64,000 nt of DNA from Carnobacterium gallinarum DSM 4847 (GCF_000744375.1 NZ_JQLU01000005.1:2775496-2839495); one strand, 5' to 3'. Positions 43,878 to 53,041 are shown, numbered from the stretch's first letter. Numbers and translations: made by a program. The notes: generated from the sequence alone by a model not told the origin.

Positions 43878-44624
43878 ATGAGAACAAACATAATTGCTCA
43901 TCGTGGCAGTCGTAGCACGCATCCAGAGAATACATTAGAAGCTTTTTCCGAAGCTATCAGAGTTAAAAGTGATGGGATTGAATTAGATGTTCATCTAAGT
44001 AAAGATGGAGAAGTAGTCGTGATCCATGATGAAACGACGAATCGCACAACTGGAGTGGCAGGTATTGTTGCTGAGATGAGTTTAGCTGAATTGAAAGAAT
44101 TAGATGCAGGTAGTTTTTTTAGCCCTAATTTTGCTGCTAGTAAAATTCCAACATTAGTTGAAGTTCTAGAGTTATTGGACCAAGTTGGATTTAATGGTAT
44201 TTTGAATATTGAATTAAAAACGGATAAAACCGCATATGTTGGGATTGTTCAGAAAGTTTATCGATTTGTTCAAGCGAAATCACGAAACTATTCTGTAGTA
44301 TACTCAAGTTTTAACTATGACACCTTAATTGAAATGAAAAAAATAGATGACCAAAATCAAATCGCCTTATTATTTGAAACGAATAATCGGAATCTCATTG
44401 AATTGGATGGTTGCTATCCTGTTGAAGCATGGCATCCGCATTATAAATGGGCGAAGCTAAGATTGTTAAATGAGGTCCCGAATTTGCCAATGAGAGTTTG
44501 GACTGTCAACGATTCTGATGATATTCGCTATTTTATTAAGGCTAAAGTTGCAGCAATTATTACCGATTATCCAGAGCGAGCGTTGGAAATAAGAGCGACT
44601 ATGGTGGTAGAGGAGAAAGTATGA
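43878..44624 (+). CDS. ugpQ: Glycerophosphodiester phosphodiesterase
   Basis: The enzyme hydrolyses glycerophosphodiesters from phospholipid turnover to glycerol 3-phosphate and an alcohol. The 248-residue soluble protein shows the GDPD motifs IAHRGSRSTHPENTLEAF, GIELDVHLSKDGEVVVIHDETTNRTT (metal ligands and catalytic His), LNIELKTD and the C-terminal MRVWTVNDSDDIRYFIKAKVAAIITDYPE. No signal peptide, so cytoplasmic. Its stop overlaps the miaA start by four bases (ATGA at 44621-44624), so it is the first gene of the miaA-hflX-ynbB unit. Confidence 0.93.
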   Translation: MRTNIIAHRGSRSTHPENTLEAFSEAIRVKSDGIELDVHLSKDGEVVVIHDETTNRTTGVAGIVAEMSLAELKELDAGSFFSPNFAASKIPTLVEVLELLDQVGFNGILNIELKTDKTAYVGIVQKVYRFVQAKSRNYSVVYSSFNYDTLIEMKKIDDQNQIALLFETNNRNLIELDGCYPVEAWHPHYKWAKLRLLNEVPNLPMRVWTVNDSDDIRYFIKAKVAAIITDYPERALEIRATMVVEEKV

Positions 44625-45562
44625 AAGAGAAAATAAAAGTTATTATTATTGTTGGACCAACTGCAGTTGGAAAAACGAGTTTAAGTATTGCTATGGCAAA
44701 AGCAGTTGACGGTGAGATTATTAGTGGGGATTCCATGCAAGTTTATCGAAATCTATCAATAGGTACTGCAAAAGCAACCCTAGAAGAACAAGATGGGGTT
44801 CCTCATCATTTAATTGATTGTGTGGATGTAGATGAAAGCTATTCAGTTTCTGATTTTCAAAAAATGGCCCGTCATGAAATTGCAGAGATTGGCAAACGTG
44901 GCAAGGTTCCGATTATTGTTGGAGGAACAGGGTTATATATTGAAGCGTTGTTGTATGACTTAAGCTTTGGGGGAACAGGAGAAGAGGATTTGGTTTTTCG
45001 AGAAGCAAAAGAAGCTTTGGCTAAATTAAAAGGTCCGGATTTTTTGTGGCGTGAATTAGAAGCAGTTGATCCAGTTGCCGCCAAAGGAATTCATCCAAAT
45101 AACGTAAAACGAGTGATCCGAGCTTTAGAGGTTTACCATGTAACCGGGAAGCGGTTTTCCGATTTTCAACATGAACATCAGACGAAAGAAGCTTTTTATG
45201 AAGCCAAAATTATTGGTTTGACCACAGAGCGAGAAAAACTTTATCAGCGAATTAATCAACGAGTAGAAATTATGTTGGAAAATGGTTTATTAGAGGAAGC
45301 TGAGTGGCTGTGTCAACAAAATATACCTAATGCCCAAGCAGCTCTTGGAATAGGTTACAAAGAAATTATGCCTTATTTGCAACAGAAAATAACTTTGGAT
45401 CAAGCTATAGAACAAATCCAACAAAACTCAAGACGTTATGCAAAGCGGCAATTAACTTGGTTTCGTAATCGTTGGGCAGAAGTTGAATGGTGGGATTTGG
45501 TGCAAAATCCTAAAGAACAAGAAAACGTAATTAGCGATGCAAAACGATTTTTACAAAAATAA
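44621..45562 (+). CDS. miaA: tRNA dimethylallyltransferase MiaA
   Basis: MiaA adds an isopentenyl group to A37 of tRNAs reading UNN codons. The 313-residue protein has Walker A GPTAVGKTSLS, the tRNA-binding SGDSMQVYRNLSIGTAKA, PHHLID, IIVGGTGLYIEALLY and LGIGYKEI, followed by the family tail YAKRQLTWFRNR. It overlaps the GDPD gene by 4 nt (ATGA) with GGAGAAAG ahead. It lies upstream of hflX as in Bacillus, although hfq is not between them. Confidence 0.96.
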   Translation: MKEKIKVIIIVGPTAVGKTSLSIAMAKAVDGEIISGDSMQVYRNLSIGTAKATLEEQDGVPHHLIDCVDVDESYSVSDFQKMARHEIAEIGKRGKVPIIVGGTGLYIEALLYDLSFGGTGEEDLVFREAKEALAKLKGPDFLWRELEAVDPVAAKGIHPNNVKRVIRALEVYHVTGKRFSDFQHEHQTKEAFYEAKIIGLTTEREKLYQRINQRVEIMLENGLLEEAEWLCQQNIPNAQAALGIGYKEIMPYLQQKITLDQAIEQIQQNSRRYAKRQLTWFRNRWAEVEWWDLVQNPKEQENVISDAKRFLQK

Positions 45563-45588
45563 GTAAAACTAGAAAAGAAGGTGACTGA

Positions 45589-46845
45589 ATGGAAACCAAA
45601 GAAGCAGTTGAACGAGTGATTATTGTTGGTGTCCAAACAGATGAATTGGACCATAATTTTCAATATTCTTTAAAAGAACTAGGTCAATTAATTGAAACGG
45701 CTCAAGGAATGGTTGTAGGGGAATTGACCCAAAAGCGTCCTCGAGTAGATAGTAAAACATTTTTAGGTAAAGGGAAACTTCAAGAATTAGTTCATTTAGT
45801 AGAAGAAACAGAAGCAGATGTTATTATTTTTAATCATGGGCTAACGCCAGGTCAGACGCGAAATATTCAAGCAGAGATTGATTGTAAAGTGATTGATCGT
45901 ATTCAATTAATTTTAGATATTTTTGCCATGCGTGCAAAAAGTAAGGAAGGAAAACTTCAAGTTGCTTTAGCGCAGTTGCAATATTTATTGCCTCGACTAG
46001 CTGGACAAGGGAAAAATCTTTCTAAGCTTGGTGGTGGGATTGGGACTAGAGGACCTGGTGAAACAAAATTAGAAACCGATCGTCGCCATATTCGCGACCA
46101 GATTACGGATATCAAACGAATTCTTAAAGAAACAGAAGCGCATCGTGAACGTAGCCGAGAACGTCGGAATGATGGTCAAACGTTTCAAATTGGTTTGATG
46201 GGCTATACAAATGCTGGGAAATCAACCTTGTTAAATCAACTTACAGATGCAGGGACGTATGAGCAAAATCAATTATTTGCTACCTTAGACCCGTTAACGC
46301 GTAAACTAGTTTTACCTACGGGGATGAATGTGACGTTAACAGACACGGTTGGATTTATTCAAGACTTGCCAACGCAATTGATCGATGCTTTTCATTCGAC
46401 GTTGGAAGAAACGAAAAATGTTGATTTGTTATTACATGTTGTTGATGCGTCAGCTGAAGATGTAGCTGGTCATGAAAAAACTGTTATGGGCTTATTAAAA
46501 GAACTGAAGATGGATGATATTCCTATGTTGACAGTCTATAACAAGCGAGATCTAATTAAAGGGAATTTCTTAGCAGATTTATTTCCAAGCGTTTTGATTT
46601 CAGCTCGTAATGGAGAAGATATTACAGAGTTGTTTATTAAAATTATGGAAATGATGAAAGAACAATTGGTTCCATATCAATTAGAAATCGAAGCCGATCA
46701 AGGTGGAGAATTGGTTAAATTAAAAAAAGAAACATTGATGATTTCTTCTGAATTTAATGAAGAAAAAAATCATTATTTAGTGAAAGGCTATGCTAAAGAA
46801 GAATCGAAATGGGTTGGGCGGGAAGAACAGAATGAGTTGGAATAG
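45589..46845 (+). CDS. hflX: Ribosome-associated GTPase HflX
   Basis: HflX splits stalled or hibernating 70S ribosomes. The 418-residue protein has the N-terminal glycine-rich HflX domain (EELVHLVEETEADVIIFNHGLTPGQTRNIQ, and the GGGIGTRGPGETKLETDRR signature), then a GTPase with G1 GYTNAGKST, G3 DTVGF and G4 NKRDL, and a C-terminal domain. AAGAAGGTGAC precedes ATG 45589. The last 14 bp overlap ynbB, so the two are translationally coupled. Confidence 0.95.
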   Translation: METKEAVERVIIVGVQTDELDHNFQYSLKELGQLIETAQGMVVGELTQKRPRVDSKTFLGKGKLQELVHLVEETEADVIIFNHGLTPGQTRNIQAEIDCKVIDRIQLILDIFAMRAKSKEGKLQVALAQLQYLLPRLAGQGKNLSKLGGGIGTRGPGETKLETDRRHIRDQITDIKRILKETEAHRERSRERRNDGQTFQIGLMGYTNAGKSTLLNQLTDAGTYEQNQLFATLDPLTRKLVLPTGMNVTLTDTVGFIQDLPTQLIDAFHSTLEETKNVDLLLHVVDASAEDVAGHEKTVMGLLKELKMDDIPMLTVYNKRDLIKGNFLADLFPSVLISARNGEDITELFIKIMEMMKEQLVPYQLEIEADQGGELVKLKKETLMISSEFNEEKNHYLVKGYAKEESKWVGREEQNELE

Positions 46846-48091
46846 TCAGTATTCAAAAGAATTAATTCAAAAAATTGCCAAAGTAGAAGAACAGATCCGG
46901 CCATTGCATGATAAAGTTCATGAGATTGCGTTAGTCAATCAACAAAAAGTATTAGCGAGTTTTCGTGAGAATCACGTGTCTGATCAGCATTTTAATCCAA
47001 CAACAGGATATGGCTATGATGATTTTGGGCGAGATACATTAGAACAGGTTTATGCTGATGTTTTTAAAGCAGAAGCAGGATTGGTTCGCCCTCAAATCAT
47101 TTCAGGTACCCATGCGATTTCTACAGCGTTATTTGGCGTTTTACGTCCGCAAGATGAGCTGTTATATATTACAGGTGCACCTTATGATACATTGTTGGAA
47201 ATTGTTGGAGCAACAGGAAATGGAATTGGTTCTTTAAAAGAATACCAAATTGGTTATCAGCATGTTGAGTTATTAGAAGCTGGTGGGGTAGACTTTTCTG
47301 CAGTGGAAGCAGCTATTTCGCCAAAAACGAAAATGATTGCAATTCAACGCTCTCGGGGCTATGCAAGCCGCTCATCCTTTACTATTAATCAGATTGAAGA
47401 GATGATCCAAAAAGTGCGTGTGTATGCACCGGCTGCAATTATTTTTGTTGATAATTGTTATGGGGAATTTGTTGAAGAACGTGAACCAATTGAAATTGGT
47501 GCAGATTTGATTGCGGGTTCGCTAATTAAAAATCCTGGTGGTGGTCTAGCTAAAACAGGTGGATATATTGTTGGGCGTAAAGAATTGATAGAAGCCTGTG
47601 GGTATCGTTTAACCTCACCGGGAATTGGTCGAGAAGCCGGCGCTTCGTTATATAGCTTACAAGAAATGTATCAAGGTTTTTTCTTGGCGCCTCATGTTGT
47701 AGGGGAAGCAATTAAAGGAGCCATCTATACAGCGGCGTTATTAGCTGAATGCCAAGTTTTAAGTACACCTAAATGGGATGATCCAAGAACCGATTTAATT
47801 CAGATGATTTCTTTAAATGATCAAGAAAAAATGGTGCGTTTTGCTCAGACTATTCAAAAATATTCTCCGATTAATGCCCATGTAACTCCGATTGGAGCCT
47901 ATATGCCTGGTTATGAGGATGATGTAATTATGGCTGCAGGAACCTTTATCCAAGGTGCTAGCTTAGAATTAACAGCAGATGGTCCGATTCGTGCGCCTTA
48001 TACTCTCTATGTTCAAGGCGGATTAACTTATGAACATGTCAAATTAGCCGTTACTTCAGCTGTAGCAGAATTATTTTTTGCTGAAGATTAA
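46832..48091 (+). CDS. ynbB: YnbB, PLP-dependent methionine gamma-lyase-family protein
   Basis: The 419-residue protein belongs to the fold-type I PLP enzymes once named aluminium resistance proteins: FGRDTLEQVYADVFKAEAGLVRPQIISGTHAISTALFG, VFVDNCYGEF-type IIFVDNCYGEFVEE, and the PLP lysine in GSLIKNPGGGLAKTGGYI. C-S lyase activity is inferred by family and not proven. A frame start at 46790 exists, but MSWNSQYSKELI at 46832 behind GGGAAGAAC is the family start. It is located between hflX and glnR as in Bacillus. Confidence 0.9.
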   Translation: MSWNSQYSKELIQKIAKVEEQIRPLHDKVHEIALVNQQKVLASFRENHVSDQHFNPTTGYGYDDFGRDTLEQVYADVFKAEAGLVRPQIISGTHAISTALFGVLRPQDELLYITGAPYDTLLEIVGATGNGIGSLKEYQIGYQHVELLEAGGVDFSAVEAAISPKTKMIAIQRSRGYASRSSFTINQIEEMIQKVRVYAPAAIIFVDNCYGEFVEEREPIEIGADLIAGSLIKNPGGGLAKTGGYIVGRKELIEACGYRLTSPGIGREAGASLYSLQEMYQGFFLAPHVVGEAIKGAIYTAALLAECQVLSTPKWDDPRTDLIQMISLNDQEKMVRFAQTIQKYSPINAHVTPIGAYMPGYEDDVIMAAGTFIQGASLELTADGPIRAPYTLYVQGGLTYEHVKLAVTSAVAELFFAED

Positions 48092-48103
48092 TAAATGAAT
48101 AAG

Positions 48104-48140
48104 CAGGCCTATTTTATTTTAGATAGGTCTGTTTTTTTCG
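48104..48140 (+). terminator. Terminator after ynbB
   Basis: Stem CAGGCCTAT/ATAGGTCTG (48104-48112 with 48123-48131, one G-T pair) and T-run. Confidence 0.85.
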
Positions 48141-48227
48141 TTGTATTTACAAAGTGGTATAGTCTTTTTCGCTTTTTTTAAAAGCAGATGAATATATTTT
48201 TAATGATTTTAATGTCCGTTATTACGT

Positions 48228-48244
48228 GTCAGGTTTTCTTACAT
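48228..48244. promoter_or_regulatory. GlnR operator
   Basis: TGTCAGGTTTTCTTACA fits the GlnR/TnrA consensus TGTNA-N7-TNACA at every fixed position. It lies 18 bp upstream of the -35, the usual place for autoregulation of glnRA. Confidence 0.85.
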
Positions 48245-48261
48245 AATCGTTATTTTTTTGT

Positions 48262-48290
48262 TGACAAGCAGATTAAACACTGGTATTCTA
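48262..48290 (+). promoter_or_regulatory. glnRA promoter
   Basis: -35 TTGACA (48262-48267), 17-bp spacer, -10 TATTCT (48285-48290). Confidence 0.82.
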
Positions 48291-48316
48291 AAAAAGTAGT
48301 TGAAAGGAGGACAAAA

Positions 48317-48709
48317 ATGAAAGAGAAAGAACTTCGTAGATCAATGTCAGTTTTTCCAATTGGTACAGTTATGAAATTAACGGATTTAACGGCAAGACAA
48401 ATTCGGTATTATGAAGAACAGGATCTTATTCATCCAGAGCGTAATGAGGGAAATAGAAGGATGTATTCTCTAAATGATATTGATGTTCTCTTAGAGATTA
48501 AAGATTATTTATCTGATGGTATTAACATGGCGGGTATTAAGCGTATATATGAATTGAAGCAACAAGAACAAGAAAAGAAACTTACTGAACAAAAGCGCAT
48601 TATGACAGATGATGATGTTCGGCGGATTTTACATGCTGAGTTCTTATCGGTTAGTGGCATGAACAATCATGGTCCAAATCAATCAGTTGATCCGAATCGT
48701 ATGATTTAG
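48317..48709 (+). CDS. glnR: MerR family nitrogen regulator GlnR
   Basis: GlnR represses glnRA and other nitrogen genes when glutamine is abundant, being activated by feedback-inhibited glutamine synthetase. The 130-residue protein has a MerR HTH (FPIGTVMKLTDLTARQIRYYEEQDLIHPERNEGNRRMYSLNDIDVLLEIKDYLSDG) and a C-terminal tail that senses glutamine synthetase. A longer frame from 48188 runs through the promoter, but AAAGGAGG (48303-48310) fixes ATG 48317. The operator at 48228 indicates autoregulation. Confidence 0.95.
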   Translation: MKEKELRRSMSVFPIGTVMKLTDLTARQIRYYEEQDLIHPERNEGNRRMYSLNDIDVLLEIKDYLSDGINMAGIKRIYELKQQEQEKKLTEQKRIMTDDDVRRILHAEFLSVSGMNNHGPNQSVDPNRMI

Positions 48710-48786
48710 GGTTTAACATATAGCCATTTTTAGCTTTTATGGTAAAAAAAGCAACTAAATTAAAACCTATAACGGAGGGAAAAAGA

Positions 48787-50121
48787 ATGCCAGAATTTAC
48801 AACAGAAGAAATCAAACGTATTGCCAAGGAAGAGAATGTTCGATTTTTACGATTAATGTTTACCGATATTATGGGGATTATCAAAAATGTAGAAGTTCCA
48901 ATTAGTCAACTTGAAAAAGTACTAAACAACAAAATGATGTTTGATGGTTCTTCAATTGAAGGGTTTGTTCGGATTGAGGAAAGTGACATGTACTTACGTC
49001 CGGACCTAGATTCTTGGTTAATTTTTCCGTGGGGTACTGAAAAAGGCAAAATCGCTCGTTTGATTTGTGATATTTACAATCCCGATGGCTCACCTTTTGC
49101 TGGAGATCCAAGAAGCAATTTAAAACGTGTCCTAGTAGAGATGGAAGAATTAGGCTTTACTGAGTTTAATTTAGGTCCAGAACCAGAATTTTTCTTATTT
49201 AAGTTAGATGAAAACGGTGAACCAACGTTAGAATTAAATGACAAAGGTGGCTATTTTGATTTTGCCCCAACAGACTTAGGTGAAAACTGTCGCCGTGAGA
49301 TTGTTTTGCAACTAGAGGAGATGGGCTTTGAGATTGAAGCAAGTCATCATGAAGTAGCTCCAGGGCAACATGAGATTGACTGGAAATACGCAAATGCAAT
49401 TGATGCTTGTGACTATATTCAAACCTTTAAACTTGTTGTTAAAACAGTAGCTCGTCAACATGGCTTACACGCAACATTTATGCCAAAACCGTTATTTGGT
49501 GTAAATGGTTCAGGAATGCATTTCAATATGTCTTTATTTAATGAAGAGGGCAATGCTTTTTATGATCCAGAAGGCGAATTGCAATTAAGTGAAACAGCAC
49601 GTCAATTTATGGCTGGTATTCTGAAACATGCTCGTGGATATACAGCAATATGTAATCCAACAGTTAATTCGTATAAACGTTTAGTACCTGGTTACGAAGC
49701 ACCAGTATATGTTGCTTGGAGTGGTCGTAATCGTTCACCGCTAGTCCGTGTACCAGAATCACGTGGTTTATCAACTCGGATTGAATTAAGAAGTGTAGAT
49801 CCAACAGCAAACCCGTATCTAGCGATGGCAGTTTTATTGAAAGCTGGTTTAGATGGAATTAAAAATCAACTAGTTGTGCCAGATCCAGTTGATCGCAATA
49901 TTTACGTAATGACTGAAGAGGAACGTCATGAACGTGGCATTAATGATTTGCCATCAACATTGCATAATGCAATTAAGTATCTACGTGATGATGAAGTTGT
50001 TCGTGATGGATTAGGCAGCCATATCTATAACAATTTTGTGGAAGCAAAACGTATTGAGTGGGCGGCTTTCCGTCAACAAGTTTCTGAATGGGAACGTGAG
50101 CAATATATGGAACTTTACTAA
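48787..50121 (+). CDS. glnA: Glutamine synthetase type I (GSI-alpha)
   Basis: GlnA makes glutamine from glutamate, ammonia and ATP. The 444-residue protein has the beta-grasp domain and motifs [37 protein letters not shown], the ATP loop [34 protein letters not shown] and [16 protein letters not shown]. The length and lack of the adenylylation tyrosine loop put it in the Gram-positive GSI-alpha group, which is feedback-inhibited and signals to GlnR. GGAGGG supports ATG 48787. It shares a transcript with glnR (77-bp gap). Confidence 0.97.
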   Translation: MPEFTTEEIKRIAKEENVRFLRLMFTDIMGIIKNVEVPISQLEKVLNNKMMFDGSSIEGFVRIEESDMYLRPDLDSWLIFPWGTEKGKIARLICDIYNPDGSPFAGDPRSNLKRVLVEMEELGFTEFNLGPEPEFFLFKLDENGEPTLELNDKGGYFDFAPTDLGENCRREIVLQLEEMGFEIEASHHEVAPGQHEIDWKYANAIDACDYIQTFKLVVKTVARQHGLHATFMPKPLFGVNGSGMHFNMSLFNEEGNAFYDPEGELQLSETARQFMAGILKHARGYTAICNPTVNSYKRLVPGYEAPVYVAWSGRNRSPLVRVPESRGLSTRIELRSVDPTANPYLAMAVLLKAGLDGIKNQLVVPDPVDRNIYVMTEEERHERGINDLPSTLHNAIKYLRDDEVVRDGLGSHIYNNFVEAKRIEWAAFRQQVSEWEREQYMELY

Positions 50122-50127
50122 ACGTAT

Positions 50128-50162
50128 AAAAAGAAATCCTTTGAGTAGGATTTCTTTTTTTT
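50128..50162 (+). terminator. Terminator after glnA
   Basis: Stem AAAAAGAAATCCT/AGGATTTCTTTTT (50128-50140 with 50148-50160) and T-run. Confidence 0.92.
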
Positions 50163-50216
50163 GTTCTTTGTTAGATCGACTCGCCCGTACAATATTTAAC
50201 AAAGAGCCGGTTTAAG

Positions 50217-50262
50217 TACCTCTATTCACCTAATAAATTAGCTGCATAGAGGTATCTTTTTA
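50217..50262 (+). terminator. Second hairpin with T-run
   Basis: Stem TACCTCTAT/ATAGAGGTA (50217-50225 with 50246-50254) with 20-nt loop, then a T-rich stretch. It may back up the glnA terminator or end a lost gene. Confidence 0.5.
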
Positions 50263-50627
50263 TCTAAGTGTTTAATCGGTTTGTTTCACTTTAGCGCAAT
50301 TGATAAAAACGATTGTTAGTATTATAACGTAGCAAATTATAAAAAACTACTTTAGTGAAGAATTTAATAGAGAACTAGCTATTTTGTGAAATGAAAATTT
50401 GATAAGTGCATTTGATTTAGTAGCAGTTTTATCTGATTTTTTTAAATATGTTAAATTTAGTAAAGTGAGTAGTACTAGTAAAATTGTCGATTTAATGAAA
50501 ATTTCTTTAAGATTAGAATTTGGTGAGCATTTAATCGTTTAATTGTATAAAATTTAATGTTATAATAAATTTTACTTACTATGAATACTAAAAACAATAG
50601 ATGTTTATTGAAAAAAGGAGTGTCTAG
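50263..50627. other. AT-rich gap before the RNPP regulator
   Basis: About 365 bp, with stops in every frame and no protein-like text of note. TATAAT at about 50561 could be the -10 of the regulator gene. Nothing else recognised. Confidence 0.45.
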
Positions 50628-51521
50628 ATGGAAAATATTGGAGAAAAAATTAGAACATTACGTCTTCAAAAAAAAATGAACCAAAAAGAATTTGCCCAAG
50701 GAATTTGTTCAAATGTAACATTAAGTAATATTGAAAACAATAAACAAAATCCATCAATGGATATTCTGATTAAAATTTGCGATAAACTCTCAATTTCCTT
50801 GCAGGATTTATATGATGAAGAGGCTGATACAGAAACTAAAAGCTATTTAAAACAAAGTTTTAGTTGTTTGCAATGGTTGTGTGGAATGCATCGACATAAA
50901 GATGCTTACTTGATGATAACGAAAGAAATTAATGAAGATCAATTGCTTACTGTTGATTTTCAAAAAAAATATTATTATTATTTAGGAATTACTCAAGTTG
51001 TTTATTTAAGGAAAACAGATGAAGCTATTTTCAACTTTAGTCGTGTTTTAAACACTGAAAATGAAGATAATCTAGAAAAAATTGAAGATATTTTGGCTCT
51101 CAATGGTTTAGGCGTGGCTTACTGGCATCAAAATGAGATGGACAAAGCCGGTTTTTATTTTGATAAATCATTGAAGCATATGAAAAAATTTGAAACGGCA
51201 GATTTATCAGAGAAAAAAGAACTAGCGAAAATTTCCTTTAATACGGCGAAACATTACTCAGCAAATAAAGATTACCAAAAAGCTGTTGATTTATGTAGAG
51301 AAGGAATAGAAGTATTGATACAGATTGATTCACGTTATAATTTAAGTGCTTTGTATTTTGAGTTAGGCTATAATTTGTTTAAACTAGGTGATACTGTGGC
51401 GGGTTCTAAAAATTATTTTATTGCCAAAGGACTAGCTTTTGTTGATAGAAATGACCATGTGATTGAGGCCATTGATATAGAATTAAAAAAACATCAGATT
51501 GTTTTTGATTATATCACGTAG
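50628..51521 (+). CDS. RNPP/Rgg-type HTH-TPR transcriptional regulator
   Basis: The 297-residue protein has an N-terminal XRE HTH (IGEKIRTLRLQKKMNQKEFAQGICSNVTLSNIENNKQNPSMDILIKICDKLSISLQDLY) and about five TPR-like helical repeats in the rest (for example ILALNGLGVAYWHQNEMDKAGFYFDKSLKHM and AKISFNTAKHYSANKDYQKAVDLCREGIEVL). Size and layout match peptide-pheromone receptors of the Rgg/ComR/PlcR group. No peptide gene was found in the 127 bp downstream, so it may answer an external or distant peptide, or another ligand. AAAAGGAGTG precedes ATG 50628. Confidence 0.85.
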   Translation: MENIGEKIRTLRLQKKMNQKEFAQGICSNVTLSNIENNKQNPSMDILIKICDKLSISLQDLYDEEADTETKSYLKQSFSCLQWLCGMHRHKDAYLMITKEINEDQLLTVDFQKKYYYYLGITQVVYLRKTDEAIFNFSRVLNTENEDNLEKIEDILALNGLGVAYWHQNEMDKAGFYFDKSLKHMKKFETADLSEKKELAKISFNTAKHYSANKDYQKAVDLCREGIEVLIQIDSRYNLSALYFELGYNLFKLGDTVAGSKNYFIAKGLAFVDRNDHVIEAIDIELKKHQIVFDYIT

Positions 51522-51525
51522 TAGG

Positions 51526-51568
51526 AGTTAAGTTTCTTAAATACAATAAGAAACTTAACTTTTTTTTA
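51526..51568 (+). terminator. Terminator after the RNPP regulator
   Basis: Stem AGTTAAGTTTCTTA/TAAGAAACTTAACT (51526-51539 with 51547-51560) and T-run. Confidence 0.93.
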
Positions 51569-51602
51569 CTATCACATAAAACGGTTTCTATTGAATTCTC
51601 GT

Positions 51603-51625
51603 TATAAATAGAGTATCTTAAGATA
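51603..51625. promoter_or_regulatory. -10 element and 12-bp palindrome at the start of the small-protein operon
   Basis: TATAAA (51603-51608) is a -10 with only a weak -35. Six bases later the perfect palindrome TATCTTAAGATA (51614-51625) covers the expected transcription start. It is a natural operator candidate, perhaps for the adjacent RNPP regulator. Confidence 0.5.
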
Positions 51626-51648
51626 GAAGTGAATTTGAGGTGAAGAGT

Positions 51649-52125
51649 ATGGCAATAGTAAAAAATACAGATAAAAACATTACATTAATGTTGAGATTGT
51701 TAAACAATAAATTTTTAGAAATTAGAGAAAGTAGCCATGAGTCTTGGATACCTTTTTCATTAAAATTGGAAATTGGCCAAGAGGCTTATGAATATGAAGC
51801 GAAACGTGGGGCTTTTTTCACTTTATATGAAATTAATCGTTTAATTGGAGAACTTGAAAAAAATATCCAAGAAAAAGAAACCCTTAATACATTTGAAGAA
51901 ATTGAATTTTATTCGTCACAAGCCTATTTTGGAATGATTTTTTTAGATCCATTAGAGGCAGATTTAATTGAAGTGGAATTTTGGTTTAATATGGATATTT
52001 TATCTCAAGGAAAAACACAAGGGTATGACCAAGGATATCGATTTGCAATTGAAGTGGAAGATTTAAAACATTTTGTAGCAGAAATAAAGTATGAATTAAG
52101 AGAAATTTTAATTAAAGAGGGGTAG
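51649..52125 (+). CDS. Unknown small cytoplasmic protein (immunity-protein-like fold pattern)
   Basis: The 158-residue protein has no signal or membrane segment and an acidic, strand-rich pattern: NITLMLRLLNNKFLEIRESSHESWIPFSLKLEI, LYEINRLIGELEKNI, then IEFYSSQAYFGMIFLDPLEADLIEVEFWFNMDI and a last helix DLKHFVAEIKYELREIL. This arrangement reminds me of WapI-type and other contact-toxin immunity proteins, but the likeness is weak and no toxin gene is present. GAGGTG (51637-51642) fixes ATG 51649. The next gene follows after 2 bp. Confidence 0.65.
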   Translation: MAIVKNTDKNITLMLRLLNNKFLEIRESSHESWIPFSLKLEIGQEAYEYEAKRGAFFTLYEINRLIGELEKNIQEKETLNTFEEIEFYSSQAYFGMIFLDPLEADLIEVEFWFNMDILSQGKTQGYDQGYRFAIEVEDLKHFVAEIKYELREILIKEG

Positions 52126-52127
52126 CC

Positions 52128-52403
52128 ATGAATAATTTTCATAGTCATGATTCAGAGACTTGGTTTGGTTTAGTTCATGTCAAAAATGATGACAATTGGG
52201 GCGATTTTAAAAATAGTTTTAAGATTGTTCCACGTGTTGGAGAATTGTTTCAATTAGCACACTCGGAATATGCTTTTGTAGTTTTAGGGGTGATTACGTT
52301 GCCTTTTGAAACAGCCGAAGTAGATTTTGAGTTGTATGTAAAAAAAGTGAATCGTGATGAGTGGAGTAGAATTATGTGGAGCAAATCGATTTTTGAAAAA
52401 TAA
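52128..52403 (+). CDS. Unknown small protein, second gene of the pair
   Basis: The 91-residue soluble protein (NFHSHDSETWFGLVHVKN, RVGELFQLAHSEYAFVVLGVITLPFETAEVDFELYVKKV) has the look of a compact beta-sheet domain. I do not recognise a family. It begins 2 bp after the preceding stop with AGAGGGGT as ribosome binding site in the end of that gene, so both proteins are made together. A bidirectional terminator follows. Confidence 0.65.
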   Translation: MNNFHSHDSETWFGLVHVKNDDNWGDFKNSFKIVPRVGELFQLAHSEYAFVVLGVITLPFETAEVDFELYVKKVNRDEWSRIMWSKSIFEK

Positions 52404-52454
52404 AAAAGTTGATAGTTAGAACATGAAAGATTGTGTCTAACTATCAATTTTTTT
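52403..52454. terminator. Bidirectional terminator
   Basis: Stem TTGATAGTTAGA/TCTAACTATCAA (52409-52420 with 52436-52447) with A-run before and T-run after. Confidence 0.9.
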
Positions 52455-52471
52455 CATTCATAAGTATGTAG

Positions 52472-52684
52472 TTACCATTTTTTCGCCATTTTGAATGTTT
52501 GAATCTGTGTTGGATGAATTTGGTAATGTACACCGGCATAAACTATTGAAATAAATTTTTCTTCAAAAAATAATTCAGGATGCTGTGTTAACCATAAATC
52601 TGGATGAATGCCATCAATAGATGAACTGGGATCAAGATTTAAGCACGTCCATTCACCTAATAAATTTGCATATAAATAATGCAT
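52472..52684 (-). CDS. Unknown 70-residue protein
   Basis: A reverse-strand frame opens at 52810, but the ribosome binding site GAGGTG places the start at ATG 52684. The product (MHYLYANLLGEWTCL..., ending YQIHPTQIQTFKMAKKW) is soluble, slightly aromatic and not recognised. It converges on the preceding two-gene unit. Confidence 0.5.
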   Translation of the reverse strand: MHYLYANLLGEWTCLNLDPSSSIDGIHPDLWLTQHPELFFEEKFISIVYAGVHYQIHPTQIQTFKMAKKW

Positions 52685-52988
52685 GAGTGCACCTCGTTTT
52701 ATTGTTAGTAGGGTAACTCTTTTATGAGAAAGATTCCATAAAAGAATATTCGTTATTATATCATAATTTTTTCTAAAAAGAAATAATCGAATAAGTTTGA
52801 TTGAATACATCTATGTACAAATCGTTATTTTTTAACTTAAATTGCATGTTTAATAGTCAGAGCAGTTGGAGTATTTTAAACAAAAATCTGATTGAGAAAT
52901 GAAAGGTAATCTGGTAGTTTATATAGTTGGTTGTTGTTTAGATTATAAGTAGAGAGACGTCACTATTTAAATGAATAAAAAGTGAATA
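52685..52988. other. AT-rich gap
   Basis: About 300 bp without a gene. It includes a short sequence AGAGACGTC at 52953-52961 that recurs beside the tRNA 3' end at 53037-53045. No other feature seen. Confidence 0.4.
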
Positions 52989-53021
52989 AAAAAATAACTA
53001 TCACATTGTGATAGTTATTTT
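52989..53021 (-). terminator. Terminator of tRNA-Arg (reverse strand)
   Basis: Perfect 15-bp arms AAAATAACTATCACA/TGTGATAGTTATTTT (52991-53005 with 53007-53021); the plus-strand A-run at 52988-52994 is the reverse-strand U-run. Confidence 0.85.
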
Positions 53022-53041
53022 TTACGTGAATTTTATAGAGA

